From: Flavobacteriaceae bacterium
GTDB lineage: Bacteria; Bacteroidota; Bacteroidia; Flavobacteriales; Flavobacteriaceae
Length of the DNA: 58,401 bases
Assembly: GCA_002707025.1 (NCBI GenBank)
Contig: PALG01000012.1
Location: 1 to 58,401, forward strand
Direction of reading: 5' to 3'
Below, piece after piece: positions 8,798 through 16,489 of this stretch. Position 1 is the stretch's first letter; every line of letters begins with the position of its first letter. The translations under genes were made by a program, and so were the position numbers. The notes beneath the pieces were generated by a model, which searched no databases, was not told the DNA's origin, and was given only the letters and a program-made list of their open reading frames with translations.

Positions 8798-10135
8798 TCA
8801 ACTGGCGGCAGCTAATTGCATTAAAAAAGTACAGGCCACGGCGCCAATCGTTCCAATAGCGTAGCCAAATACCGCCAAAAGCACTCCTACCGTGGCTAAC
8901 GAGGGATGAAATGCTGACGCCACAACTGGAGCTGAAGCAGCTCCTCCCACATTGGCCTGACTTCCTACTGCAAGGAAAAAATAGGGGGCTTTAATCAGTT
9001 TTGCCATCAAAATCAATAAACCCGCATGAATGGCAATCCAAATTAACCCAATAAAGATGAGTCCGATGTTATTAAAAATCATAGACAAGTCCATCTTCAT
9101 TCCAATAGTAGCCACCAGGATATAGATAAAAACACTTCCAAATTTACTGGCGCCTGCACCCTCATAGCTTTTTAAACGGGAATAGGAGAGTAGCACCCCA
9201 ATAAGAGTAGCGATAAAGATCATCCAGAAAAAAGAGGAATTTAGGAATGTGAGGGAGTTTCGCATCAATCCTTTTGGGAGTCCATTTACGTAGCCTTCAA
9301 AAGCACCACTTAAAAAATCAGCTCCAAAATGGGCAAAACTTACCGTAGCAAAAGCAATGGCCCCCAATATCATTAAGTCGGTTAACGACGGATTCCTATC
9401 TACTTTTTTACTGAAAGAACTTACTTTTTCCTTTAAGCTTTCAATAGCGCTTGTATCTGCTTTCAACCAACGGTCAAATGTATTGGCTTTGCCAATTCCA
9501 ATTAAAATTAGCGCCATCCAAATATTGGCTACAACTATGTCCACAAAGACCATTTGGCCATAAAGCTTTTGGTTATACCCATAAATTTCTAACATAGCGG
9601 CTTGATTGGCACCACCACCAATCCAACTTCCTGCTAGGGTGGAGAGTCCTCGCCAAACCGCATCGGCGCCACTACCACCAACAGTTTCTGGAGAAATGGT
9701 CCCTATTATAAGCACAGCAAGCGGTCCGCCGATAATAATCCCAACGGTACCCGTTATAAACATGATTAGTGCTTTTGGACCTAAATTGAAAACGGCTTTT
9801 AAATCTAAACTTAGCGTCATGAGTACTAAAGCCGCAGGGAGTAAGTAACGACTCGCCACAAAGTAAAGATTAGAGCTTCCTTTGGTAATGTCTCCATTGG
9901 GCTCTATGGTGGTCCATTCTGGGGCAATGAGCCCAGTAGAAGTGAAAATCGCGGGAATAAAATACGCCATAAATAAGGCGGGAACTATTTTATAAAACTT
10001 ACTCCAAAAACCAGACTTTTTATGAGAAGTGTAAAAAATAAACCCTAAAGAGAGCATTAGAAGTCCAAAAACCACGGTATCGCTTGTGAGGAATGGGGTC
10101 GTATCTTTTATCGCTTCTGAAATAGGTTCTTGCAT
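8798..10135 (-). CDS. DUF819 family integral membrane protein
   Basis: The product has about 445 residues with ten or more hydrophobic segments. It contains glycine-rich stretches such as GSWIGGGANQAAMLEIYG (about 190) and SQANVGGAASAPVVASAF (about 405), which are characteristic of DUF819 (YjcL-like) proteins. These look like half-repeats of a transporter fold, but the substrate is not established. The start is the ATG at 10135 (MQEPISEAIKDTTPFL). The gene lies 30 bases downstream of the hydrolase gene on the same strand, so the two are probably co-transcribed. Confidence 0.85.
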   Translation of the reverse strand: MQEPISEAIKDTTPFLTSDTVVFGLLMLSLGFIFYTSHKKSGFWSKFYKIVPALFMAYFIPAIFTSTGLIAPEWTTIEPNGDITKGSSNLYFVASRYLLPAALVLMTLSLDLKAVFNLGPKALIMFITGTVGIIIGGPLAVLIIGTISPETVGGSGADAVWRGLSTLAGSWIGGGANQAAMLEIYGYNQKLYGQMVFVDIVVANIWMALILIGIGKANTFDRWLKADTSAIESLKEKVSSFSKKVDRNPSLTDLMILGAIAFATVSFAHFGADFLSGAFEGYVNGLPKGLMRNSLTFLNSSFFWMIFIATLIGVLLSYSRLKSYEGAGASKFGSVFIYILVATIGMKMDLSMIFNNIGLIFIGLIWIAIHAGLLILMAKLIKAPYFFLAVGSQANVGGAASAPVVASAFHPSLATVGVLLAVFGYAIGTIGAVACTFLMQLAAAS

Positions 10136-10165
10136 GGTGTAGTTTTCACGCAAAATACACAAATT

Positions 10166-11095
10166 TTATTTTAGAATAAAAGCCGAAATCACTTCGGTGA
10201 CTTCCTTCATATTGGGAAGGCTGGGATTGTTATAGGTTTTGCTGTTTTCAATATAATCATCGCCCACTTCCTTTAAGATATGGTTCATATTAGGAATAAT
10301 CGTGTACTGGGCATTAGGCTGGGCTTCTTTCAGTAGCTCTGCTTCAGAAACCGACACTTGAAAATCCTTATCTCCATTAATGATAAGTACAGGAATGCGA
10401 AGCTTTGCTATTTCTTCTTTGGGATCATATTTCATCCAGGAAATCAGAAATGGTTGAATTTCCTGCCTAAATATAGAAGCCAAATAAGGACTGTAGTCTA
10501 GGGCAATTCCATTGGCGCGAAGATCGTCAAAGCCTTTTCTTGCACTTTCCTTTAAACCGGGCGAATTCCTTTCAATTTGATCCACGATCACATCATCGAT
10601 TTCTTGACCCGCACCTGCTAAGGAAATGAACCCGTCTACCTTACTTTGGGCAGCAACCATGCCCACCAAGGAACCTTGGCTATGACCGATAATATAAATT
10701 TTTGAAAAAGCATTGGAACGGTTAAAATAGGAAATGACGTCTTCAGCATCTTTTATAAAATCATTAAATGAAATGCTTGCTTCATCAAGGGTTTTCTCTT
10801 TAAGTTGTTTGAGAATACGTTTGTCATACCGAAAAGTGGCAATTCCTTTGTCATAAAGTCCTTCAGCTAAAAATTTAAGGGAATTGTTTTTCGCCATACT
10901 TTGATTGCCATTTCGATCGGTAGGGCCCGAACCTGCAATAATAATCGCTAAAGGAGAGGGTTCATTAGGATTGGGCACCATGATAGTACCATCAATAAAT
11001 GGAGAGACGCTAATGTCCCTTGAATTTCTTTCCGAAGTTTGCGACAAACCCATTGTGGCAGTAAGTAACCAAATTAAGAGCCCTAAATTTTTCAT
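10166..11095 (-). CDS. Secreted alpha/beta hydrolase
   Basis: The product has 309 residues. The signal peptide is about 1-19 (LLIWLLTATMGLSQ). The alpha/beta hydrolase core shows an oxyanion-hole region (IIIAGSGPTDRNG), the nucleophile elbow GHSQGS with Ser139, an acid in INGDKDFQV (Asp242 or Asp244), and the catalytic His in NMNHILKEV (His272). The triad therefore looks complete. The substrate is unknown; relatives are annotated as serine aminopeptidase S33-like or esterase-like. TATCTTTA just upstream on the minus strand is a near match to the -7 box. It heads the minus-strand run hydrolase - DUF819 - lipoprotein. Confidence 0.87.
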   Translation of the reverse strand: MKNLGLLIWLLTATMGLSQTSERNSRDISVSPFIDGTIMVPNPNEPSPLAIIIAGSGPTDRNGNQSMAKNNSLKFLAEGLYDKGIATFRYDKRILKQLKEKTLDEASISFNDFIKDAEDVISYFNRSNAFSKIYIIGHSQGSLVGMVAAQSKVDGFISLAGAGQEIDDVIVDQIERNSPGLKESARKGFDDLRANGIALDYSPYLASIFRQEIQPFLISWMKYDPKEEIAKLRIPVLIINGDKDFQVSVSEAELLKEAQPNAQYTIIPNMNHILKEVGDDYIENSKTYNNPSLPNMKEVTEVISAFILK

Positions 11096-11190
11096 ACGAT
11101 AACTTTTCCTAAAGATATAAAAACGAATGGTTTTGTTTTCTGGTATGTGGTTTTTAAGGTATGGTAACTTTTAATTAACCTAGCCCTTCT

Positions 11191-11198
11191 TATCTTTG
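11191..11198 (+). promoter_or_regulatory. -7 box of the S1/P1 nuclease gene
   Basis: TATCTTTG fits TAnnTTTG exactly. The expected start of transcription is near 11205, which favours the ATG at 11215 over that at 11206. Confidence 0.5.
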
Positions 11199-11214
11199 CT
11201 GAAACATGATTTTT

Positions 11215-11985
11215 ATGAAACCACTTTGTTGGATATTCTTTTTCGTAATGACTTTTTCATGGGCTTCAGAAGACTGGGGACCTACAGGGCACCGGGCAAC
11301 AGGTGAAATTGCTGAAAGCTACCTCACCAAAAAAGCCAAGAAAAAAATTGCTTCCCTGTTAAATGGACAATCCTTGGCATTGGTTTCCACTTTTGCCGAT
11401 GAGATTAAAAGTGATCCTAGGTATCGGGAAATCAATCCATGGCATTACGTGAATTTTCCTTTCGATAGTTCTTATGAAGCACACCCCAAAAGCGAGAATG
11501 GGGACATTGTAGTGGCCATTCAAAAATGTATTTCCGTTTTAAAAGATGCTACCACTTCCCAATAAGATAAAGCATTTTATTTAAAGCTTTTGGTCCATTT
11601 TATGGGAGATTTGCACCAACCTCTTCATGTGGGTCTGGCTAAGGACAAAGGGGGAAACGATTTTCAGGTACAATGGTTTAAGGAAGGAACCAATCTTCAT
11701 GCGGTTTGGGATGAAAAAATAATAGATCAATACGGGATGTCCTATTCTGAACTGGCGGCCAATCAACAAAAACTGTCCAAAGAAGCACTAGCTGCTATTC
11801 AAGATGGAAACGTGACGGACTGGATGTATGAAAGTCGGACCCTTTGTCGGGATGTCTATGGACATACCGAAGTAGGGGAAAAGCTTTGGTACGGCTATAT
11901 GTATCGCTATGCCAATACGGTTAGGGAGCAATTACAAAAAGGAGGCATTCGTTTGGCGGTGCTGCTTAATGATATTTTTGGATAA
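11215..11985 (+). pseudogene. S1/P1-type zinc nuclease gene interrupted by a single in-frame TAA
   Basis: Both halves read in the same frame and are separated only by the TAA at 11563-11565. Upstream: a signal peptide, then EDWGPTGHRATGEIA (the N-terminal Trp and His of the zinc site), TFADEIKSD (Asp ligand) and PWHYVNFP (His). Downstream: VHFMGDLHQPLHVG and NLHAVWDE, the remaining zinc ligands. Full length would be about 255 residues, normal for the family, which cleaves single-stranded nucleic acids in the periplasm. The context CAA TAA GAT AAA suggests GAA changed to TAA, as Glu is common there. Because the stop removes two of the ligand clusters, the product should be inactive unless the stop is read through or is a sequence error. 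No other damage is seen, so any loss is recent. Confidence 0.85.
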
Positions 11986-11990
11986 ATTTT

Positions 11991-12614
11991 CTATCCCTCA
12001 ATTTTTCTAAAAGTAAGATTGATTCGAGGGGTCGTAATTTTTTTGGATTTTGGCAATTGGTGCAACCAATAATGTTGCGTGAGTCCTTCCATAAGGAGTA
12101 AACTACCATGGTGGAGGGAGATTTTATAAGTTTGCTTCGGATTCTCTTTGCTTTTAAGTTGAAAATATCTTTTGGCTCCCAAACTTACGGAAGCAATCAC
12201 CGGGTTTTTCCCTAATTCCTTTTCATCGTCTGCATGCCAACCATTGCTGTCGTTCCCGTCTCGGTATAGATTCAGTAATACTGATGTGAATCCTGTTTCT
12301 GTAACGCTCTGTAGTTGCTCCAGTATTTCTAGATGAAGATCCTCAAATGGACTCGGATTTAGGGTGATTCCCGAATAGGTGTAAGGCTTTCCAGCCTCTC
12401 CGTAAAGCGCGGTCAATCGAGGTTGCGCATAGGTTTTCCCAAAAACGGTGATATCGTCTTGTTGCCATGAGGTGTCCTTCATTAATTTCTGAAAATAGAA
12501 ATCTGCTTTTTTTTCTGAAAGGAAATAGCGATGGTAGCTAATTTTAGAATTTTCTAATGGAAGGATGATTTCTTCCGAAGTATTTTCAGGAAGGATGGTA
12601 TCTAAATCAAGCAT
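11991..12614 (-). CDS. AlkB-like alpha-ketoglutarate/Fe(II) dioxygenase (alkylated DNA repair)
   Basis: The product has 207 residues. Iron ligands are His127 and Asp129 in GWHADDEKELG and His185 in YWLHQLP. The 2-oxoglutarate-binding arginine lies in PRINLTFR (197-203), and QPRLTALYG and PYTYSG match the substrate lid of ALKBH2/3-like enzymes. It would remove methyl groups from 1-methyladenine and 3-methylcytosine in DNA or RNA. The first bases overlap the end of the upstream DoxX-like gene by eight bases (12607-12614), so the pair is co-transcribed. It converges on the nuclease pseudogene with five bases between. Confidence 0.92.
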   Translation of the reverse strand: MLDLDTILPENTSEEIILPLENSKISYHRYFLSEKKADFYFQKLMKDTSWQQDDITVFGKTYAQPRLTALYGEAGKPYTYSGITLNPSPFEDLHLEILEQLQSVTETGFTSVLLNLYRDGNDSNGWHADDEKELGKNPVIASVSLGAKRYFQLKSKENPKQTYKISLHHGSLLLMEGLTQHYWLHQLPKSKKITTPRINLTFRKIEG

Positions 12615-12957
12615 ATTGATACGCCCAATACATTAGCAAAAACTGAAGCGGCAAGCGAAGTATAAGGACCCATTTTGGGAGTTTTAAAGAAGCTTTTTCT
12701 TCCTGAAGCATGTACACATGCACCGGAATGAAAAGTACTAAAAGTCCAATAATTCCCCAGGCCGCATAGTTTTGTGTGTCTTCTTTCAAAAGCATAAAAC
12801 CTAAAATCATCTCCACAATTCCACTCAAAATGACCATGGTTTTATGAGCGGGGATATAGGGAGGCATAATTCGCTCGTATAGTTTAGGTTTCTGAAAGTG
12901 CATAAAACCTGCCAAAACAAAAACGACTCCTAGTAGGTATTGGTGCCAAGGTAACAT
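12607..12957 (-). CDS. DoxX-like four-helix membrane protein
   Basis: The product has 116 residues with four hydrophobic helices. VVFVLAGFMHFQKP and IVEMILGFMLL resemble the DoxX family (small inner-membrane proteins of uncertain role, some linked to oxidative stress). The start is ATG with MLPWHQYLLG. It overlaps the AlkB-like gene by eight bases. The combination suggests a small stress-related operon, but that is inference. Confidence 0.75.
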   Translation of the reverse strand: MLPWHQYLLGVVFVLAGFMHFQKPKLYERIMPPYIPAHKTMVILSGIVEMILGFMLLKEDTQNYAAWGIIGLLVLFIPVHVYMLQEEKASLKLPKWVLILRLPLQFLLMYWAYQYA

Positions 12958-13047
12958 AGGTCTTTTTTTAAAGGTAAAGTTCGCTTCTTGATGTATGCTA
13001 AATCATGCATGGGAAGTGAGCCTTTTTAGATTTAATAGCAAAGTAAC

Positions 13048-13086
13048 CAAAAAAAGAAGTCGCCCAAAAATTATTTTTGGGCGACT
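13048..13086 (-). terminator. Rho-independent terminator of htpG
   Basis: A perfect 13-bp stem (AGTCGCCCAAAAA with TTTTTGGGCGACT, three-base loop) at 13058-13086. On the minus strand it is followed by CTTCTTTTTTT, so it terminates htpG. Confidence 0.9.
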
Positions 13087-13109
13087 TTGCAGCTCTTTTA
13101 CGAAAAAGG

Positions 13110-14999
13110 CTATTTAATCATGCCATAGCTACGTTTAATGAAATTCGTGAGTTCTTCCCCTTTTAACAGGTTTTTACTCAAACGAGCCAAGTCTAGTGCC
13201 TGGTTAATTAAGCGTTCTTTCTTCTTCTGTGTTTTGGTATTCAGGATTTCTGAAACCAATTCATGATTGGTATTCACCACCAAGTTGTACATTTCAGGAA
13301 AGTTGCCCATACCAAACATGCCTCCTCCTCCAGTTTGTTGCATTTCCTTCATGCGGCGCATAAATTCGGGTTCGGTGATAATAAACGGACTCGAATTGCT
13401 ATCCATGGCCTCTAATTGTACCGTGAACTTTTCAGAAGGGATTACTTCCTCCAAAGTGGTTTTCAAACTTTCTTTTTCTTCATCGGAAAGCTTGGAAAGT
13501 GTCTCTTCCTCTTTTTTAATCAAATTTTCCACCGCATCGCTATCCACTCTTACAAAAGATACATGCTCTTTTTCACTTTCCATTTTCTGAAGTAAATGGG
13601 ATACTATAGGAGAATCCAATAATAATACTTCATATCCTTTTTCTTTAGCTGCCTCAATATAACTGTGTTGGGCATCTAGGTTGGAAGCATAGAGAACTAC
13701 CAATTTATCATCTTTATCGGTTTGATGGTCTTTAATTTTTTCCTGAAGTTCCTCAAAGGTAAAATACTTTTTATCTACCGTAGGATAAAGCGCAAATTGC
13801 TGGGCTTTTTCGAAGAATTTGTCTTCGGTAAGCATTCCATATTCGATGACAATTTTGATGTCGTTCCATTTCTTTTCGAAATCCTCTCTGCTTTCGTTGA
13901 AAAGGGTCTTTAGCTTATCGGCTACTTTTCTGGTGATATAGCTCGAAATCTTTTTCACGGCACCATCGGCCTGAAGGTAACTACGGGACACATTCAACGG
14001 AATATCGGGACTGTCGATTACCCCGCGGAGCATGGTTAAAAACTCGGGAACAATTCCTTCAACATTATCGGTTACAAACACTTGATTCTGATAAAGCTGA
14101 ATACGATCCTTTTGGATGTTCATATCAGAAGCCATTTTTGGGAAATATAGAATTCCCGTAAGGTTGAAGGGATAGTCCACATTTAAATGGATATGAAACA
14201 AAGGCTCTTCAAATTGCATGGGATACAATTCGCGATAGAAGCTTTTGTAATCATCTTCTTTTAAATCGGTTGGTGTTTTGGTCCAAGCGGGATTGGGATT
14301 GTTAATGATATTGTCTACCTCTTTCGTAGGCGCTGGATCTTCTTCTTTGGCATCTTCTGGTTTGGGCAGGGTCTCCGTGCGGGTTCCAAATTTAATTGGG
14401 ATAGGCATAAATTTATTGTACTTCACCAATAATTCCCTAATTTTTCCTTCCTCTAAAAATTCCTCGTCCTCTTCATTAATGTGAAGAATAATTTCGGTAC
14501 CTCTTTCCGATTTATCATGCTCTTCTAGGGTGTAATTGGGGGAACCGTCACATACCCAATGAGCGGCAGGTTCCTCTTTATAGCTTTTGGTTAGTATTTC
14601 TACTTTATGGGCTACCATAAAAGCCGAATAAAACCCGAGCCCAAAGTGTCCGATGATCCCGGTATCTTCACCTTGCTTGTCTTTGTATTTTTCTAAGAAT
14701 TCCTCGGCTCCTGAAAAAGCAATTTCGTTAATGTATTTTTTTACTTCCTCGGCAGTCATTCCAATTCCTTGATCGATAATGTGAAGTTGTTTTTTTTCTT
14801 TATCGATTTTCACTTCAATGATGGGCTTTCCATATGCTACCTGGGCCTCTCCAATGCTCGTAAGATGTTTTAATTTTAAAGTAGCATCGGTAGCATTACT
14901 GATTAATTCACGAAGAAAAATCTCGTGATCGCTGTACAAGAATTTTTTAATCAGTGGAAAAATATTTTCTACTGATACATTAATGGTTCCTTGGCTCAT
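13110..14999 (-). CDS. htpG: Molecular chaperone HtpG (bacterial Hsp90)
   Basis: The product has 629 residues, normal for the family. The N-terminal GHKL ATPase shows FLRELISNATDA, IDQGIGMTAEEV, IGHFGLGFYSAFMV and GTEIILHI. The middle domain has YFPKMASDMNIQKDRIQLYQNQVFV and VSRSYLQADGAVKKI. The C-terminal dimerisation domain is near MRRMKEMQQTGGGGMFG. The start at 14999 (MSQGTINVSVENIFPLIKK) is the normal family start; an upstream in-frame ATG adds 17 unrelated residues. A perfect inverted repeat lies 62 bases upstream and may be an operator. The gene has its own terminator. Confidence 0.97.
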   Translation of the reverse strand: MSQGTINVSVENIFPLIKKFLYSDHEIFLRELISNATDATLKLKHLTSIGEAQVAYGKPIIEVKIDKEKKQLHIIDQGIGMTAEEVKKYINEIAFSGAEEFLEKYKDKQGEDTGIIGHFGLGFYSAFMVAHKVEILTKSYKEEPAAHWVCDGSPNYTLEEHDKSERGTEIILHINEEDEEFLEEGKIRELLVKYNKFMPIPIKFGTRTETLPKPEDAKEEDPAPTKEVDNIINNPNPAWTKTPTDLKEDDYKSFYRELYPMQFEEPLFHIHLNVDYPFNLTGILYFPKMASDMNIQKDRIQLYQNQVFVTDNVEGIVPEFLTMLRGVIDSPDIPLNVSRSYLQADGAVKKISSYITRKVADKLKTLFNESREDFEKKWNDIKIVIEYGMLTEDKFFEKAQQFALYPTVDKKYFTFEELQEKIKDHQTDKDDKLVVLYASNLDAQHSYIEAAKEKGYEVLLLDSPIVSHLLQKMESEKEHVSFVRVDSDAVENLIKKEEETLSKLSDEEKESLKTTLEEVIPSEKFTVQLEAMDSNSSPFIITEPEFMRRMKEMQQTGGGGMFGMGNFPEMYNLVVNTNHELVSEILNTKTQKKKERLINQALDLARLSKNLLKGEELTNFIKRSYGMIK

Positions 15000-15060
15000 A
15001 TATTTATAATTTTTTTGTTTCCTGTATAGGGTATTCAAATAAAATACCATTCTAAAAGGA

Positions 15061-15075
15061 GTGACAAGGTGTCAC
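15061..15075. promoter_or_regulatory. Inverted repeat upstream of htpG, candidate operator
   Basis: GTGACA-AGG-TGTCAC is a perfect 6+3+6 palindrome, 62 bases upstream of the htpG start and in the intergenic region shared with the fabH-side transcript. It does not match the CIRCE element. The regulator is unknown. Confidence 0.45.
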
Positions 15076-15110
15076 TTTAAGGTTTTTTAACAAAACTTTG
15101 TTTAACAAAA

Positions 15111-15141
15111 TTGGTTTTTTATTAAACAAATTGTATCTTTA
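15111..15141 (+). promoter_or_regulatory. Candidate promoter for the small RNA between htpG and fabH
   Basis: A -33 TTG (15111-15113), a 20-base spacer and TATCTTTA (15134-15141) match TAnnTTTG at seven of eight positions. Runs of TTTAACAAA-like sequence lie just before it. Confidence 0.42.
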
Positions 15142-15147
15142 TGACAC

Positions 15148-15243
15148 CAAATAATTGCTATGAAAAAGAATTGATTTCTTATCAATTATTTATTGGTTAG
15201 GTTGTTTGAGCTAGGGTACGCATTTCGTACCCTAGTTTTTTTT
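15148..15243 (+). ncRNA. Candidate small RNA or attenuated leader between htpG and fabH
   Basis: About 96 bases lie between the candidate promoter and a very strong terminator. There are two perfect hairpins: AATTGAT-TTCTT-ATCAATT (15169-15187) and CTAGGGTACG-CATTT-CGTACCCTAG (15211-15235), the second followed by eight T. The only ORF inside is a five-codon MKKN at 15160. The element ends 61 bases before the fabH start, so it could be a stand-alone small RNA or an attenuator for fabH. The 305-base gap between htpG and fabH holds nothing else that I can see beyond the inverted repeat. Confidence 0.5.
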
Positions 15244-15304
15244 ATCATTTTCTTAAAAAATGGATAGTAATATTTATCTTGCTTCAATTATTTAATTCAA
15301 AATT

Positions 15305-16315
15305 ATGTATTCTTCAAAAATCTCCGGTTTAGGACGCTACGTTCCCGATAATATTGTTACCAACGATGATCTTTCCAAAATGATGGACACCAATGATGCT
15401 TGGATTCAGGAACGGACAGGTATCAAAGAACGAAGATGGGTTCAGGAAGGGAGCGATGATACAACTGCTTCGATGGGAGTGAAGGCTGCTAAAATTGCCA
15501 TAGAAAGAGCAAGTATTGATAAAGAGGACATCGATTTTATCGTTTTTGCCACCTTGAGTCCCGATTATTATTTTCCAGGTCCTGGGGTGATGGTACAAAA
15601 AGCCTTGGGACTTAAAACGGTAGGTGCCTTGGATGTCCGTAACCAATGTTCTGGTTTTGTATATGCCTTGTCAGTAGCCGATAATTATATTAAAACAGGC
15701 ATGTATAAAAATATTCTAGTGATTGGGAGCGAATTGCACTCTCACGGCTTGGACAAAACGACCAGAGGCCGTGGTGTTTCCGTAATATTTGGAGATGGGG
15801 CAGGAGCTGCAGTATTGAGTAGGGCAGAAGCTACTTCAAAGGGAATTTTATCTACCCACTTACATTCTGAAGGTGAGTTTGCTGAAGAACTCATAGTAAA
15901 AGCTCCTGGTATGGGAACCCGATGGGTCACCGATATTTTGGAAGAAGACGATCCCAATGATGAAAGTTATTTCCCTTATATGAACGGCCAATTTGTGTTT
16001 AAAAATGCGTTGGTTCGTTTTTCGGAAGTGATCATGGAAGGATTGCAAACCAACCAACTTGCTGTAGGGGATATCGATATATTAATTCCGCATCAAGCAA
16101 ATTTGCGGATTTCCCAGTTTATTCAGAAAAAATTTGAATTAGGGGACGATCAGGTTTTCAATAATATTCAAAAGTACGGGAACACCACTGCAGCCTCTAT
16201 CCCAATTGCTTTAACCGAAGCCTGGGAAGCTGGAAAGATTAAAGAAGGCGACCTCGTAGTACTCGCTGCCTTTGGAAGCGGTTTTACCTGGGGGAGTGTC
16301 ATCATTCGATGGTAA
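15305..16315 (+). CDS. fabH: 3-oxoacyl-ACP synthase III (KAS III) family protein
   Basis: The product has 336 residues and a thiolase fold. The catalytic triad is visible: Cys115 in VRNQCSGFVYAL, His263 in PHQANLRISQF and Asn293 in YGNTTAASIPIAL. It condenses an acyl-CoA primer with malonyl-ACP to start fatty-acid synthesis. Compared with E. coli FabH it is about 20 residues longer, with extra sequence around GTRWVTDILEEDDPNDE (about 204-220). It may therefore be a secondary KAS III rather than the housekeeping copy. It is monocistronic, preceded by a candidate small RNA and followed by a strong terminator, with no plsX or rpmF neighbour. Confidence 0.88.
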   Translation: MYSSKISGLGRYVPDNIVTNDDLSKMMDTNDAWIQERTGIKERRWVQEGSDDTTASMGVKAAKIAIERASIDKEDIDFIVFATLSPDYYFPGPGVMVQKALGLKTVGALDVRNQCSGFVYALSVADNYIKTGMYKNILVIGSELHSHGLDKTTRGRGVSVIFGDGAGAAVLSRAEATSKGILSTHLHSEGEFAEELIVKAPGMGTRWVTDILEEDDPNDESYFPYMNGQFVFKNALVRFSEVIMEGLQTNQLAVGDIDILIPHQANLRISQFIQKKFELGDDQVFNNIQKYGNTTAASIPIALTEAWEAGKIKEGDLVVLAAFGSGFTWGSVIIRW

Positions 16316-16317
16316 AT

Positions 16318-16346
16318 AAAAAACCCTCCAAACAGGAGGGTTTTTT
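16318..16346 (+). terminator. Rho-independent terminator of fabH
   Basis: AAAAAACCCTCC - AAACA - GGAGGGTTTTTT: a perfect stem ending in a T-run, starting just after the fabH stop. Confidence 0.92.
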
Positions 16347-16428
16347 AGTGCCTTGCATTTTTTAATTCTTGAAGGCTAATTCAAATAAATTATAAAATGT
16401 AACAAAGGTCTTTACTCAATAGACTATG

Positions 16429-16463
16429 AAAAATGGCTAATGTTTCATTCGTGTTGCCATTTT
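16429..16463 (-). terminator. Weak hairpin downstream of the TonB-dependent receptor gene
   Basis: AAAATGGC (16430-16437) pairs with GCCATTTT (16456-16463) around an 18-base loop. On the minus strand it ends in ATTTTTC. It is a plausible but weak terminator. Confidence 0.4.
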
Positions 16464-16489
16464 AACGTAATGATAACATTCCGTAGCTT

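Noticed and set aside
11566-11592. Frameshift between the two halves of the S1/P1 nuclease
   Set aside because: The halves are in the same frame; only a stop codon separates them.
15160-15174. Five-codon MKKN as a leader peptide
   Set aside because: Too short to support; kept only as part of the small-RNA description.
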